Below, in pieces: positions 1-8,802 of a stretch of DNA of 64,000 nt. The stretch is from Denitratisoma sp. Its GTDB lineage: Bacteria; Pseudomonadota; Gammaproteobacteria; Burkholderiales; Rhodocyclaceae. Under the pieces are notes generated by a model. The model was not told where the DNA came from. It saw only the letters and a program-made list of their open reading frames with translations, and ran no database searches. The stretch covers positions 1,048,878 to 1,112,877 of the forward strand of contig JAVSMO010000001.1 in assembly GCA_032027165.1 (NCBI GenBank), read 5' to 3'. The first letter of the stretch is position 1. Each line of letters opens with the position of its first letter. The position numbers and the translations under genes are program-made.

Positions 1-2
1 TG

Positions 3-794
3 CTCGAAGGCGAAGCGGGCACCGGCAAGACCGAGATCGCCAAGGTATTGGCCGCCACGCTGGGCCGCCCACTCATCCGCCTGCAGTGCTACGAGGGCCT
101 CGACCTGGCCTCGGCGGTGTACGAATGGAACTACCCGCGCCAGATGATCGAAATCCGCCTGGCCGAGGCGACCGGCAAAGCCACGCGGGAGCAGCTCGCC
201 GCCGACATCTTCGCCGAGCGCTTCCTCATCCGCCGGCCGCTGCTGCAGGCGCTGGAAGGCGACCCTGCCGCGCCGCCGGTGCTGCTCATCGACGAACTGG
301 ACCGCACCGACGAGCCCTTCGAGGCCTACCTGCTCGAGGTTCTGTCGGATTTCCAGGTGTCGATCCCCGAGCTCGGCACCATCAAGGCGGCGGCGCCGCC
401 CGTCGTCATCCTGACGTCCAACCGCACCCGCGAAATCCACGACGCGGTGAAGCGCCGCTGCCTCTATCACTGGGTCGACTACCCCGATGCCGTCCGCGAG
501 CTGGAGATCGTGCGGCGCAAGGCGCCCGGCGCCGCCGAACGGCTGTCGCGCGAGATCGTCGGTTTCGTGCAGACGCTGCGCGGCCAGGATCTGTTCAAGC
601 TGCCGGGCGTGGCGGAGACCATCGACTGGACGCGCTCCCTGATGGAGCTCGACCGCATCTGCCTCGACCCCGAGACCATCAACGACACGCTCGGCGTGCT
701 GCTCAAATACCAGGACGACATCGCCCGCATCAAGGGCAGCGAGGCGGCTTCCATCCTGGCGCAGGTGCAGGCCGAGCTTTCCGCGGCGCCATGA
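3..794 (+). CDS. CoxD-like AAA+ ATPase (MoxR group), 5' end outside the window
   Basis: Seen: the reading frame is open from the left edge. It begins inside a Walker A motif (GEAGTGKTE), so the N-terminus lies upstream. Walker B is VLLIDELDR, followed by a sensor-1-like stretch (VVILTSNRTREIHDAVKRRC), as in MoxR-type AAA+ proteins. Known: CoxD of carbon monoxide dehydrogenase clusters is such an ATPase and takes part in post-translational assembly of the molybdenum site. The stop codon overlaps the start of the VWA gene (ATGA), and MoxR ATPases normally work with VWA partners. Inference: an assembly chaperone for the molybdenum hydroxylase encoded at 19.4-23.1 kb. The exact client cannot be read from sequence. 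Confidence 0.85.
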   Translation, partial: LEGEAGTGKTEIAKVLAATLGRPLIRLQCYEGLDLASAVYEWNYPRQMIEIRLAEATGKATREQLAADIFAERFLIRRPLLQALEGDPAAPPVLLIDELDRTDEPFEAYLLEVLSDFQVSIPELGTIKAAAPPVVILTSNRTREIHDAVKRRCLYHWVDYPDAVRELEIVRRKAPGAAERLSREIVGFVQTLRGQDLFKLPGVAETIDWTRSLMELDRICLDPETINDTLGVLLKYQDDIARIKGSEAASILAQVQAELSAAP

Positions 795-2020
795 GCCTGT
801 TGCGGATGCCGGCCGCCAAGGGCGGCCGCCTCGCCGAGAACGTCATGCACTTCGCCCGCGTGCTGCGCACCGCCGGCATGCCGGTGGGGACGCACCAGGT
901 GCTGGCGGCGCTCGATGCGCTGAAATTCGCCGGCATCGGCCGCCGCGAGGACTTCTACTGGACGCTGGCCAGCGTCTTCGTCGACCGCCGCGAGCAGCGC
1001 GAACTCTTCGACCAGGCCTTCCACATGTTCTGGCGCGACCCGGATCTGCTCGGCCGCATCATGCACATGATGCTGCCCAAGGTCGAAGGCCTGCCGGCCG
1101 AGCGCGACAAGGCGCATCACCGCCTGCAGGAGGCCTTCGGCCGCGGCGCCCCCGAGACGCCGAAGCTCGAACAGCAGCCCGAGCAGGAAATCGAGATCGA
1201 CGCCTTCCTCAGCTTCTCGTCGCGCGAGCTCCTGCAGCAGATGGATTTCGAATCGATGACCACCGCCGAGCTGGCGGCGGCGAAGCGGCTCCTGGCGCGC
1301 CTTCAACTGCCCTTGCGCGAAGTGCGCACGCGGCGTCTGGCGCCGGATGCGCGCGGCCGGCGCATCGACCGGCGCGCCACGCTGAAGGCGGCCATCGCCG
1401 CGCACGGCGACGTGATCCCGCTGCGCCGCGCCACGCCGCGCAGCGTGCCGCCGCCGCTGGTGATCCTGGTCGACATCTCCGGCTCGATGAGCCGCCATGC
1501 GCGCATGTTCCTGCATTTCGTGCACGCCCTTGCGAACAATGCGAACCCGGCCCGCCGCCGCGTCTCGGTGCTGCTTTTCGGCACGCGGCTGACGTCCATC
1601 ACGCGCGAGCTGCGCCAGCGCGACGTCGACGTGGCGCTCGACCGCGTCTCGGCGCGGGTCAAGGACTGGGCCGGCGGCACGCGCATCGGCGCCTGCCTGC
1701 ACGACTTCAACCGCCTCTGGTCGCGCCGGCTGCTGGGCCAGAACGCCTGCGTGCTGCTGCTCTCCGACGGCCTCGACCGCGAGGGCGGCGAGGGGCTGGC
1801 GGCCGAGATGGAGCGCCTGCACAAGTCCTGCCGCCAGTTGATCTGGCTCAATCCGCTGCTGCGCTACGAAGGCTTCGAGGCGCGCGCCGCCGGCATCGTC
1901 GCCATGCGGCCGCACGTCGACCTGTTCCTGCCGGCGCACAACCTGGACAGCCTGGCCGACCTCGGCCGGGTCCTCGCCATGCCGCCCGCGATGCGCCGCC
2001 TGGAGCCGCGCGCCGCCTGA
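791..2020 (+). CDS. CoxE-like VWA-domain protein
   Basis: A 409-residue protein whose ATG overlaps the stop of the ATPase gene. A longer open frame begins further upstream inside that gene, but the overlapping ATG is the sensible start. The C-terminal half is a von Willebrand A domain with an intact MIDAS motif (DISGSMS), a later Thr in the GGTRIG loop and an Asp in LLLSDGLD. The N-terminal half is helical and charged, as in CoxE proteins. Known: CoxE/VWA proteins pair with MoxR-type ATPases as metal-dependent adaptors. Inference: it delivers the client enzyme to the CoxD-like ATPase during maturation of the molybdenum centre. Confidence 0.85.
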   Translation: MSLLRMPAAKGGRLAENVMHFARVLRTAGMPVGTHQVLAALDALKFAGIGRREDFYWTLASVFVDRREQRELFDQAFHMFWRDPDLLGRIMHMMLPKVEGLPAERDKAHHRLQEAFGRGAPETPKLEQQPEQEIEIDAFLSFSSRELLQQMDFESMTTAELAAAKRLLARLQLPLREVRTRRLAPDARGRRIDRRATLKAAIAAHGDVIPLRRATPRSVPPPLVILVDISGSMSRHARMFLHFVHALANNANPARRRVSVLLFGTRLTSITRELRQRDVDVALDRVSARVKDWAGGTRIGACLHDFNRLWSRRLLGQNACVLLLSDGLDREGGEGLAAEMERLHKSCRQLIWLNPLLRYEGFEARAAGIVAMRPHVDLFLPAHNLDSLADLGRVLAMPPAMRRLEPRAA

Positions 2021-2039
2021 TCGTTACGGAGAAGAAACC

Positions 2040-2585
2040 ATGGACATGAACGGAGAACAGCGCATCCCCGTCGGCCAGCAGGCCGTGTGGGAGGCCTTGA
2101 ACGACCTGGAGGTGCTCAAGGCCTGCATTCCGGGCTGCGAGTCGATCGAGAAGGTCTCCGACACCGAGCACCACGTCACGCTGACCGCCGCCGTGGGCCC
2201 GGTGAAGGCGAAGTTCAAGGGCAAGATGCATCTGGGCGATCTCGACCCGCCGCATTCCTACCGCATCGGCTTCGAGGGGCAGGGCGGCGTCGCCGGCTTC
2301 GCCAAGGGCGAGGCCCGGGTCAGCCTGCGGGCCGACGGCGCGGACACGCTGATGAACTACACGGTGCACGCCCAGGTCGGCGGCAAGCTCGCCCAGGTCG
2401 GCTCGCGGCTGATCGATGCGGCGGCGAAGAAGCTCGCCGACGATTTCTTCGAGACCTTCAACGCCCGCGTCGCGCCCCGGGCGGCGGAGGCGGCCGCGCC
2501 GAAACCGGCAGCCGGCGTGCCGATTTGGGTCTGGATCGCCGCCGCCATTGCCGCTATAGTCGCCCTTCTTTTTGCGTTGCGCTGA
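2040..2585 (+). CDS. coxG: CoxG-like SRPBCC protein with C-terminal membrane anchor
   Basis: A 181-residue protein of the carbon monoxide dehydrogenase subunit G family (SRPBCC/START fold). The family pattern is clear near the N-terminus (VWEALNDLEVLKACIPGCES) and in the middle (GKMHLGDLDPP, GFEGQGG). After about residue 145 comes an Ala/Pro linker, then one hydrophobic helix (about residues 160-179) that probably anchors it to the membrane. GGAGAAG lies upstream of the ATG. Known: CoxG helps recruit CO dehydrogenase to the membrane. Inference: here it would tether a related molybdenum hydroxylase to the respiratory chain, since no CO dehydrogenase is encoded nearby. Its stop overlaps the xdhC start. 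Confidence 0.85.
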   Translation: MDMNGEQRIPVGQQAVWEALNDLEVLKACIPGCESIEKVSDTEHHVTLTAAVGPVKAKFKGKMHLGDLDPPHSYRIGFEGQGGVAGFAKGEARVSLRADGADTLMNYTVHAQVGGKLAQVGSRLIDAAAKKLADDFFETFNARVAPRAAEAAAPKPAAGVPIWVWIAAAIAAIVALLFALR

Positions 2586-3274
2586 TGAAAGCCGAACTTT
2601 TCGAACAATTGCTGGCCGAGCGCGCCGCCAAGCGCTCGGTGACCGTCGTCACCCGCCTCGCCGACGGCGCCCAGGCACTGGTGCGCGACGGCGCCGTGTC
2701 GGGGGAACTGACTTTATCCGATGAGCAGCGCGCCGAAGTTCAGACCCTGCTGCGGTCGGACAAGAGCGGCGCGCTGGCGTCCTCCGACGGCGCGCTGTTC
2801 GCGCGCTGCTACGCCTCCGCCCCGCGCATGGTCATCGTCGGCGCCGTGCACATCACCCAGGCGCTGGCGCCGATGGCGGCGATGGCCGGCTTCGAGGTCG
2901 TCGTCGTCGACCCGCGCCGCGCCTTCGCGACATCGGAGCGCCTGCCCGGCGTGACGGTGACGACGGAATGGCCGGACGAGGCGCTGGCGCGCATCGGCCT
3001 CGACGCGCAGACCGCCGTGGTGACGCTGTCGCACGATCCCAAGCTCGACGACCCGGCGCTGATCGCCGCGCTGCAAAGCCGGTGTTTCTACATCGGCGCG
3101 CTGGGCAGTTCGCGCACCCACGCCAAGCGCGTGGCGCGGCTCACTGAGGCCGGGCTTGCCGACGCCCTCCCGCGCATCCATGCGCCGGTCGGGCTGGACC
3201 TCGGCGGCCGTTCGCCGGCCGAGATTGCCGTCTCGGTGCTCGCGCAAGTAATACAAGCCAGATACGCCAAATGA
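2585..3274 (+). CDS. xdhC: XdhC-family molybdenum cofactor maturation protein
   Basis: A 229-residue protein starting at the ATG that overlaps the coxG stop. The C-terminal Rossmann-like domain of the XdhC/CoxI family is visible: MVIVGAVHITQALAPMA, then a VVVVDPR turn, and the conserved FYIGALGSSRTHAKR followed by PVGLDLGGRSPAEIAVS. Known: XdhC binds the molybdenum cofactor, protects it while it is sulfurated and passes it to xanthine-dehydrogenase-family enzymes. Inference: with the MocA, desulfurase and SufU-like genes downstream it makes a complete route for a sulfurated molybdopterin cytosine dinucleotide cofactor. Confidence 0.9.
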   Translation: MKAELFEQLLAERAAKRSVTVVTRLADGAQALVRDGAVSGELTLSDEQRAEVQTLLRSDKSGALASSDGALFARCYASAPRMVIVGAVHITQALAPMAAMAGFEVVVVDPRRAFATSERLPGVTVTTEWPDEALARIGLDAQTAVVTLSHDPKLDDPALIAALQSRCFYIGALGSSRTHAKRVARLTEAGLADALPRIHAPVGLDLGGRSPAEIAVSVLAQVIQARYAK

Positions 3275-4893
3275 TCTTCGGCGAATTCCGCTGCGAGGAG
3301 GCCGAGGGCGTCACGCTCGCCCACACGCTCAACCTCGGCGAAAAGACGTTGAGGAAAGGCCGCGTCCTGACGGAGCAGGATGTCGCGCTGCTGCGGCAGG
3401 CCGGCATCGCCGCCGTCACCGGTGCGCGCATGGGCGAGGGCGACCTCGACGAGAACGCCGGCGCCGCCGAGATCGCCGCGCTGCTGGTCGGGCCAAACAC
3501 GGAAACACGCCGCCCCTATACCGGCCGCTGCAACGTGCATGCCTCGGCGCGCGGCGTGCTGCGGGTGGATGCCGCGCGCATCGACGCCCTCAACGAACTC
3601 GACGAAGCGATCGCCGTCGGCACGCTGCCCGACTATGCCCTGGCGCGCCAGGGCCAGGTGCTCGCCACCATCAAGATCATCCCTTTCGCCGTGTCGCGCG
3701 AGCTGGTCGAGCGCTGCCGCGCCATTGCCGGCGGCGCGCCGCTGCTGCGCCTGGCCCCGCTCGCGCCGCGTCGCGCCGCGCTGATCATGGGCGAGCTGCC
3801 CGGCATGAAGGAGAACGTCTTCCGCGGCACCGTCACCGCCACGCGCAACCGCCTCGAGGGCCTCGGCAGCCGCCTGGCCCTGGTGCTGCGCTGCCGCCAC
3901 GAACGCGGCGAATATGAAGCCAGGCTGCGCGAGGCGCTCGCCGCCGGCTGCGACCTGCTGCTGATTGCCGGCGCCACGGTGACCAAGGACCGTCTCGACA
4001 CGGTGCCCGCCGCGGTGACGGCCGTCGGCGGCGTCGTGGACCACTTCGGCATGCCGGTCGAACCGGGCAACATGCTGCTGCTGGCGCACATCGATGAAGT
4101 GCCGGTGCTGGTGCTGCCCGGCTGCGCCCGCTCGCGCCGCTCGAACGGCCTCGACTGGGTACTGCAGCGCTTGCACGCCGGCCTGCCAGTCGGCCGCGCC
4201 GAGATCATGCGCATGGGGGTCGGCGGCCTCATCCGCAGCCCGCTCGAACCCGAGGACGAGGAGGAGGGCGAGGTCGAGAGCGTGCCGAGCGTGCCCGCCG
4301 GCACGCCGAACGTCGCCGCGCTGGTGCTCGCCGCCGGGCAGTCCTCGCGCATGGGCGGGACCAACAAGCTGCTCGCCGAAGTCGGCGGCGTGCCGATGCT
4401 GCTGCGCGCGGTGAATGCGGCGCTGGCCTCGAAGGCCGCTTCGGTGACGGTGGTGCTCGGACACGAGGCGGAGCAGGCCGAGGCGCTGCTCGCCGGGCGC
4501 AGGATCAGCATCGTGCGCAATCCCGATTTCGCGCAGGGCATGTCCACCTCGCTGCGCGCCGGCATCGCCGCGCTGCCGGCCGAGGCCGAAGCCGCCGTGG
4601 TGCTGCTCGCCGACATGCCGCGCATCAGCGCCGTGCAGGTCGACCGCCTGATCGACGCCTTCGAGCGAAAGCAGCCGGCCATCGTCGTGCCGCAGCGCAA
4701 TGGCAAGCGCGGCAACCCCATCCTCTGGCCGCGCGAGTTCTTCGCGCCGATGCAGGCGGTGAGCGGCGACCAGGGCGCGCGCGGATTGCTCGAGGCGAAT
4801 GCGCAGCGCATCCGCGGCGTCGACATGGACGACGACGCCATCCACGCCGACGTGGACACCCCGGACACCCTGCGCGCGCTGGAGGGGGAATGA
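3271..4893 (+). CDS. Molybdopterin-binding (MoeA-like) / MocA nucleotidyltransferase fusion
   Basis: A 540-residue two-domain protein overlapping the xdhC stop by four bases. Residues 1 to about 330 resemble the molybdopterin-binding domain of MoeA/MogA-type proteins: GAHTLNLGEK-like start, then ...IAGATVTKDRLDTVP and a VLPGCARS segment. An acidic linker (EDEEEGEVE) leads to a second domain of about 195 residues. This begins with the nucleotidyltransferase signature LVLAAGQSSRMGGTNKLL, as in MocA/MobA, with a later LLADMP. Known: MocA adds CMP to molybdopterin to give the dinucleotide cofactor of xanthine-oxidase-family enzymes. Inference: cofactor finishing for the hydroxylase downstream. 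Whether it uses CTP or GTP cannot be proven here; context favours CTP. Confidence 0.85.
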   Translation: MIFGEFRCEEAEGVTLAHTLNLGEKTLRKGRVLTEQDVALLRQAGIAAVTGARMGEGDLDENAGAAEIAALLVGPNTETRRPYTGRCNVHASARGVLRVDAARIDALNELDEAIAVGTLPDYALARQGQVLATIKIIPFAVSRELVERCRAIAGGAPLLRLAPLAPRRAALIMGELPGMKENVFRGTVTATRNRLEGLGSRLALVLRCRHERGEYEARLREALAAGCDLLLIAGATVTKDRLDTVPAAVTAVGGVVDHFGMPVEPGNMLLLAHIDEVPVLVLPGCARSRRSNGLDWVLQRLHAGLPVGRAEIMRMGVGGLIRSPLEPEDEEEGEVESVPSVPAGTPNVAALVLAAGQSSRMGGTNKLLAEVGGVPMLLRAVNAALASKAASVTVVLGHEAEQAEALLAGRRISIVRNPDFAQGMSTSLRAGIAALPAEAEAAVVLLADMPRISAVQVDRLIDAFERKQPAIVVPQRNGKRGNPILWPREFFAPMQAVSGDQGARGLLEANAQRIRGVDMDDDAIHADVDTPDTLRALEGE

Positions 4894-6104
4894 GCTTTTC
4901 TCCGGCAGACTGGCGCAAGCACTTTCCGCTGCTGGCGAATCATCCCCGCCTGCACTACCTCGACAACGCCGCCACCGGCCAGCTGTGCGAGGCGGCGTTC
5001 GACGCCGTCACGCACCATGAGCTGACGCACCGCGCCAACGTCCTGCGCGGCACCTACCGCCTTGCCGAGCAGGCCGACGCCGCCTACGAGAACGCGCGGC
5101 GGCAGGTCGCCGCCTACCTGAACGCCGCCAGCACGGAGGAGGTGGTGTTCACCGCCGGCACCACCGCCTCGATCAACCTGGTCGCCCATGCCTTCGGCGA
5201 TGGGCTCAAGGCCGGCGACGAGGTGGTGCTGAGCCTGGCCGAGCACCACAGCAACTTCGTGCCCTGGCAGATGCTGCGCGACCGGCGCGGCGTCGTGCTG
5301 CGCATCCTGCCGCTGGCGGCGGACGGGCGCATCGACTTGGCGCGCCTCGGCGAAACGCTCACGCCGCGCTGCAGGCTGGTCGCCGTCACCCATGCCTCCA
5401 ACGTCACCGGCGCCGTCACGGACCTGGCGCCGCTCATCGCGGCGGCGCATGCCGTCGGCGCCCGCGTGCTGGTCGACGGCGCGCAGGCGGTGCAGCACGG
5501 CCCCGTATTCGTTGCCTCGCTCGGCGCTGACTTCTACGCCTTCTCCGGCCACAAGGCCTTCGGCCCCACCGGCGTCGGCGTGCTGTGGGGCAAGGCGGAG
5601 GCCCTGGACAAGTTGCCGCCCTTCCTCGGCGGCGGCGGCATGATCGGGCGCGTGACGGCGGAGGAAACCACCTGGGCGCCGCCGCCGCGCCGCTTCGAGG
5701 CCGGCACGCCGCCCATCGCGCAGGCCATCGGGCTGGGCGCTGCGCTCGACTGGCTGCGCACGCAGTCGTGGGCGGACCTGCATGCCCACACCGCGCGCCT
5801 GGCGCAGCGCATGATCGAGGAGCTCGCCGTGCTGCCGGGACTGACTTTTCTGGGGCCGCGCGACATGAAGCAGCGTCTGCCCATCGTTTCGTTCAATCTC
5901 GCCGGCATCCATCCGCACGACGTCTGCCAGATCCTCGACGCGCACGGCGTCGCCGTGCGCGGCGGCCATCACTGCGCCCAGCCGCTGATGGATTTCTTCG
6001 GCGTGCCGGGCGCCGTCCGTGCCAGCCTCGTCCCCTACAACGACGAGGCCGACGTCGATGCGCTGCTGGCGGGCCTCAAGGATGCGATGAGGAGGCTGGG
6101 ATGA
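4890..6104 (+). CDS. SufS/CsdA-like cysteine desulfurase
   Basis: A 404-residue PLP enzyme of aminotransferase class V. Seen: DNAATGQ near the N-terminus, HHSNFVPWQ, the PLP-lysine segment FSGHKAFGPTGVGVLWGK, and the active-site cysteine in RGGHHCAQPLM near the C-terminus. This is the short-loop arrangement of group II (SufS-type) desulfurases. The start overlaps the upstream stop (ATGA). Known: a dedicated desulfurase (NifS4) supplies sulfur to XdhC-bound cofactor in Rhodobacter capsulatus. Inference: because it ends a cofactor-maturation operon, cofactor sulfuration is a better guess than general Fe-S assembly. Confidence 0.88.
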   Translation: MSFSPADWRKHFPLLANHPRLHYLDNAATGQLCEAAFDAVTHHELTHRANVLRGTYRLAEQADAAYENARRQVAAYLNAASTEEVVFTAGTTASINLVAHAFGDGLKAGDEVVLSLAEHHSNFVPWQMLRDRRGVVLRILPLAADGRIDLARLGETLTPRCRLVAVTHASNVTGAVTDLAPLIAAAHAVGARVLVDGAQAVQHGPVFVASLGADFYAFSGHKAFGPTGVGVLWGKAEALDKLPPFLGGGGMIGRVTAEETTWAPPPRRFEAGTPPIAQAIGLGAALDWLRTQSWADLHAHTARLAQRMIEELAVLPGLTFLGPRDMKQRLPIVSFNLAGIHPHDVCQILDAHGVAVRGGHHCAQPLMDFFGVPGAVRASLVPYNDEADVDALLAGLKDAMRRLG

Positions 6105-6523
6105 GTGCCGACCTCTACCAGCAGGCCCTGGTTGACCTCGCCAGGGCCGCCCATGGCGCCGGCGCGCTGGCAGTGTCCGACGGCACCGCGCTGCGCGACA
6201 GCCCGTTGTGCGGCGACCGCGTGCGCATGCAGGTGGCGCTCGACGCCGGCCGCGTCAAGACCCTCGCCCACGACGTGAAGGGCTGCCTGCTCTGCCAGGC
6301 CGCCGCCTCGCTGGTTGGCCTGCACGGCGCCGGACTGAATGCGGAAGAGGCAAAGGCGCTGTGCGAGCAGGTCGCCGCCACGCTTGCCGGCAGTGCGCCG
6401 CCGCCCGGCTGGCCGGAACTCGCCCTTTTCGAGCCGGTGCGCCCCCATCGCAACCGCCACGGTTGCGTGCTGCTGCCGTTCGAGGCGCTGTGCGAGGCCT
6501 TGCAGCCGGCAAGTCTTCCCTAA
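6101..6523 (+). CDS. SufU-like sulfur-transfer / Fe-S scaffold protein
   Basis: A 140-residue protein whose ATG overlaps the desulfurase stop. It carries the SufU/IscU-type pattern: SPLCGDRV (Cys-Gly-Asp), GCLLCQAAASLV and a third Cys in RHGCVLLP. Those are the three Cys plus Asp that bind zinc in SufU. Known: SufU accepts sulfur from SufS in Gram-positive bacteria; a SufS-SufU pair is less usual in Betaproteobacteria. Inference: it may relay persulfide from the neighbouring desulfurase to XdhC-bound molybdenum cofactor. A role in ordinary Fe-S assembly cannot be excluded. Confidence 0.8.
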   Translation: MSADLYQQALVDLARAAHGAGALAVSDGTALRDSPLCGDRVRMQVALDAGRVKTLAHDVKGCLLCQAAASLVGLHGAGLNAEEAKALCEQVAATLAGSAPPPGWPELALFEPVRPHRNRHGCVLLPFEALCEALQPASLP

Positions 6524-6579
6524 AGCCCCCGGTTCCGCTGCCGTAGACCGACTCTGAACCTGTAGATTCGGAGTCCGCG

Positions 6580-7479
6580 ATGTTCAAGCTGCTGTGGAAC
6601 AACCCCCGCCCGTCAAGGGGCCGCGAGGATGCCGCGGAGATGGCCCTCGAGGGCGACAGCATGAAGATGCTGGGCGAGCATTTTCCGATCGGCAAGAAGG
6701 TGCGCTACTACCCGGAATACCAGCGCGACATCGTTTTCCACACCATCATCATCGCCTACCGCGTGAACGAGCATTACATCTACTCGCGCGAGGCGATCCA
6801 GCGGGACGCCGACGGCACGCCGCTGGCCTTCCTCGTCGGCGTGAAGAGGGCGCAGCTGCCCCTCGAGAAGGTCGCCCGGCTGCAGCTGATGGTGCCCGAC
6901 ACGACGGACATGGAGCGTTCGCTCGACTACGTGCGCCGGGCCAGCCTCGGCCGCAACGGGCAGTTCGTCCGCGGCAACACCATCACGCTGATCTCCGACG
7001 CCTGCCGCAACGGCATCCCCAGCGTGGACACCCAGGTCGATAGCCGCCTGCGCATGGCGGACGGCCCCTACGCCGACAACCAGATGGTGCTGCTGCGGCC
7101 GGATTTCGACACGTTGCAGATCGCCGACCAGCGGCAGAAGGCGCGCGTGCAGAGCGAGGTGCCGGTCAGCCTCTACCTGAAGGAGGATGCGCCCCCGTTG
7201 GGCTGCATCCTCGGCGACTTTTCCGACGTCTCCCTGCGCCTGCGGCCGGCGGTCCCCGGCCAGCCCCTGCCGCCGCTGAAGCCGAACGACAAGGTGTCCG
7301 TCGTCATCAATCTCGGCGATGCCGCCAGCTCCTACCGCATCCGCGGCATGATTTTCCGATCGGCGGCGGATGCCTGCGTCGTCAAGCTCAGGCAGATCTA
7401 CAAGGACGGCGACTTCGCCACGATCAGGACGATGGACGTCCTGGAAATCAAGACCGGCCTGCTCAACCTTCGGGGCTGA
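6580..7479 (+). CDS. PilZ-like domain protein of unknown role
   Basis: A 299-residue soluble protein without signal peptide or membrane helix. The C-terminal third resembles a PilZ domain: an Arg-containing lead-in (QRQKARVQSEVPVSLYLK), then GCILGDFSDVSLRL, close to the usual D/NxSxxG step but with Leu in place of the Gly. C-di-GMP binding may therefore be weakened or lost. The N-terminal part (KKVRYYPEYQRDIVFHTII) looks like the flagellar-brake-type domain that often precedes PilZ. The last 17 bases overlap the convergent nnrS gene. No link to the cofactor operon is evident beyond proximity. Confidence 0.6.
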   Translation: MFKLLWNNPRPSRGREDAAEMALEGDSMKMLGEHFPIGKKVRYYPEYQRDIVFHTIIIAYRVNEHYIYSREAIQRDADGTPLAFLVGVKRAQLPLEKVARLQLMVPDTTDMERSLDYVRRASLGRNGQFVRGNTITLISDACRNGIPSVDTQVDSRLRMADGPYADNQMVLLRPDFDTLQIADQRQKARVQSEVPVSLYLKEDAPPLGCILGDFSDVSLRLRPAVPGQPLPPLKPNDKVSVVINLGDAASSYRIRGMIFRSAADACVVKLRQIYKDGDFATIRTMDVLEIKTGLLNLRG

Positions 7480-8662
7480 TGCGGGCCGGTCCCTCCGGCT
7501 CGTCGCGCGGCAGGCTCGGCTGCAGGAGCATCGCCGCGAACACGACGAAGTAAGCCAGGAAAGTCAGTCCCCATAGCACGGCGGACAGGGCCACCGCCCA
7601 GGCACCGAGGCCGTGCACCGTTGCCGCCAGGCGGATCAGCGCGGCGGCGAACATCATCCCGTAGGCGAGCTTCATCGCGCCCGGCACGACGAGCGGCCGG
7701 CCGGTGTGGCGCAGGCTGACGCGCGTCATCAGGCCGAGCATCATCAGGCCGAGGCTGCCGACGGTGAAGGCGTGCACCCAGGTCGCCTCCGGCACGAGGC
7801 CGGTGAGCTCCGCCACGGCCTTCAGCACGAAGGCGAAGACCAGCCAGGCGAAGCCGAGGTGCATGACGAAGACCAGCGGCACGTCGTGCAGGCGCCAGCC
7901 CTTCCAGCGCGCCGTGCGCGCGGCGTGTACCCCGGCGCAGGCGAGGGCGGCGAGGCCGATCCACAGCGAGGGCGCGCCGGCGAGGTCGAGCGCGGCAAGC
8001 AGCAGCACCACGCCCACCGAGAGCATTTCCAGTTCGAGGTTGAACGGCGCCTGCCCGCCGCGGCCCTTCTCGCGCAGGGCGTTGCCAGTGAAGATCGGCG
8101 CCAGCACGCCGCCCTTCAGCACGTACAGCACGATGATCGCGTACAACGTCCCGCGCAGGCCGAGGCCGGCGAGGTGGGTGTTGGCGGCGAGGATGCCGTA
8201 GTGGTAGGCGGCATTCGTCGCCGCCAGCGCCAGCAGGATCGGCAGCAGCAGCAGGTACAGGCGGTTGGAGGCGCGCGCCAGTTGCGGCGCGACCATCAGC
8301 AAGAGGGCGGGGAAGAGCAGCAGGTCGACGAGTGCCGGCGCCAGCGGCGGCAGCCAGGGCGCCGCCCAGAAGGCGGCGCGTCCGGCCAGCCAGAGCAGGA
8401 CCAGCAGGGCGAGGCGCCAGCCGCAGATTTCTTCGGTGCCGGCCCAGCTCGGCAGGGCGGTGAGGACGATGCCGGCGATGATGGCGGCGGCAAAGCCGAA
8501 CAGCATTTCGTGGCCGTGCCACAGGCGCAGCGGCGTGCCGACCGAGGGTACTTCCCAGATGCCCAGATACGCCCCCAGCCAGGCGGCGGCGAGCAGCGGG
8601 GCATACAGGGTGCCGAGGAAATAGAAGGGCCGGAAGGCGCTGGACAACAGGGGTGGGGGCAT
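7463..8662 (-). CDS. nnrS: NnrS-family multispanning membrane protein
   Basis: A 399-residue, almost entirely hydrophobic protein with about 12 predicted membrane segments. The family signature is plain: FRPFYFLGTLYAPLLAAAWL at the N-terminus and HGHEMLFGFAAAIIAGIVLT, followed by GLMTRVSLRHTGR, with His residues suited to haem/metal binding. Known: NnrS proteins occur in denitrifiers and help resist nitric-oxide stress. Its presence supports a nitrate-respiring organism. It is transcribed away from the small envelope genes that follow. Confidence 0.9.
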   Translation of the reverse strand: MPPPLLSSAFRPFYFLGTLYAPLLAAAWLGAYLGIWEVPSVGTPLRLWHGHEMLFGFAAAIIAGIVLTALPSWAGTEEICGWRLALLVLLWLAGRAAFWAAPWLPPLAPALVDLLLFPALLLMVAPQLARASNRLYLLLLPILLALAATNAAYHYGILAANTHLAGLGLRGTLYAIIVLYVLKGGVLAPIFTGNALREKGRGGQAPFNLELEMLSVGVVLLLAALDLAGAPSLWIGLAALACAGVHAARTARWKGWRLHDVPLVFVMHLGFAWLVFAFVLKAVAELTGLVPEATWVHAFTVGSLGLMMLGLMTRVSLRHTGRPLVVPGAMKLAYGMMFAAALIRLAATVHGLGAWAVALSAVLWGLTFLAYFVVFAAMLLQPSLPRDEPEGPARISPEG

Positions 8663-8802
8663 GCGGCCATTCTATCGCGGCTGCAGGCCGGGAAAATTGT
8701 AACGATTGATTGCAGGACCGTTCGGGATGCTGCCGGAGCGCTATATTGAAAAAGGAATACAGCGATCGGGCCGGCGGATTTCCGGCCCGGCAGGAGGCGA
8801 AC

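Noticed and set aside
3..6523. A true carbon monoxide dehydrogenase (cox) cluster
   Set aside because: Only accessory CoxD/E/G-like and XdhC/MocA genes are present; no coxMSL genes lie beside them in the window, and MocA and desulfurase genes fit general hydroxylase maturation.
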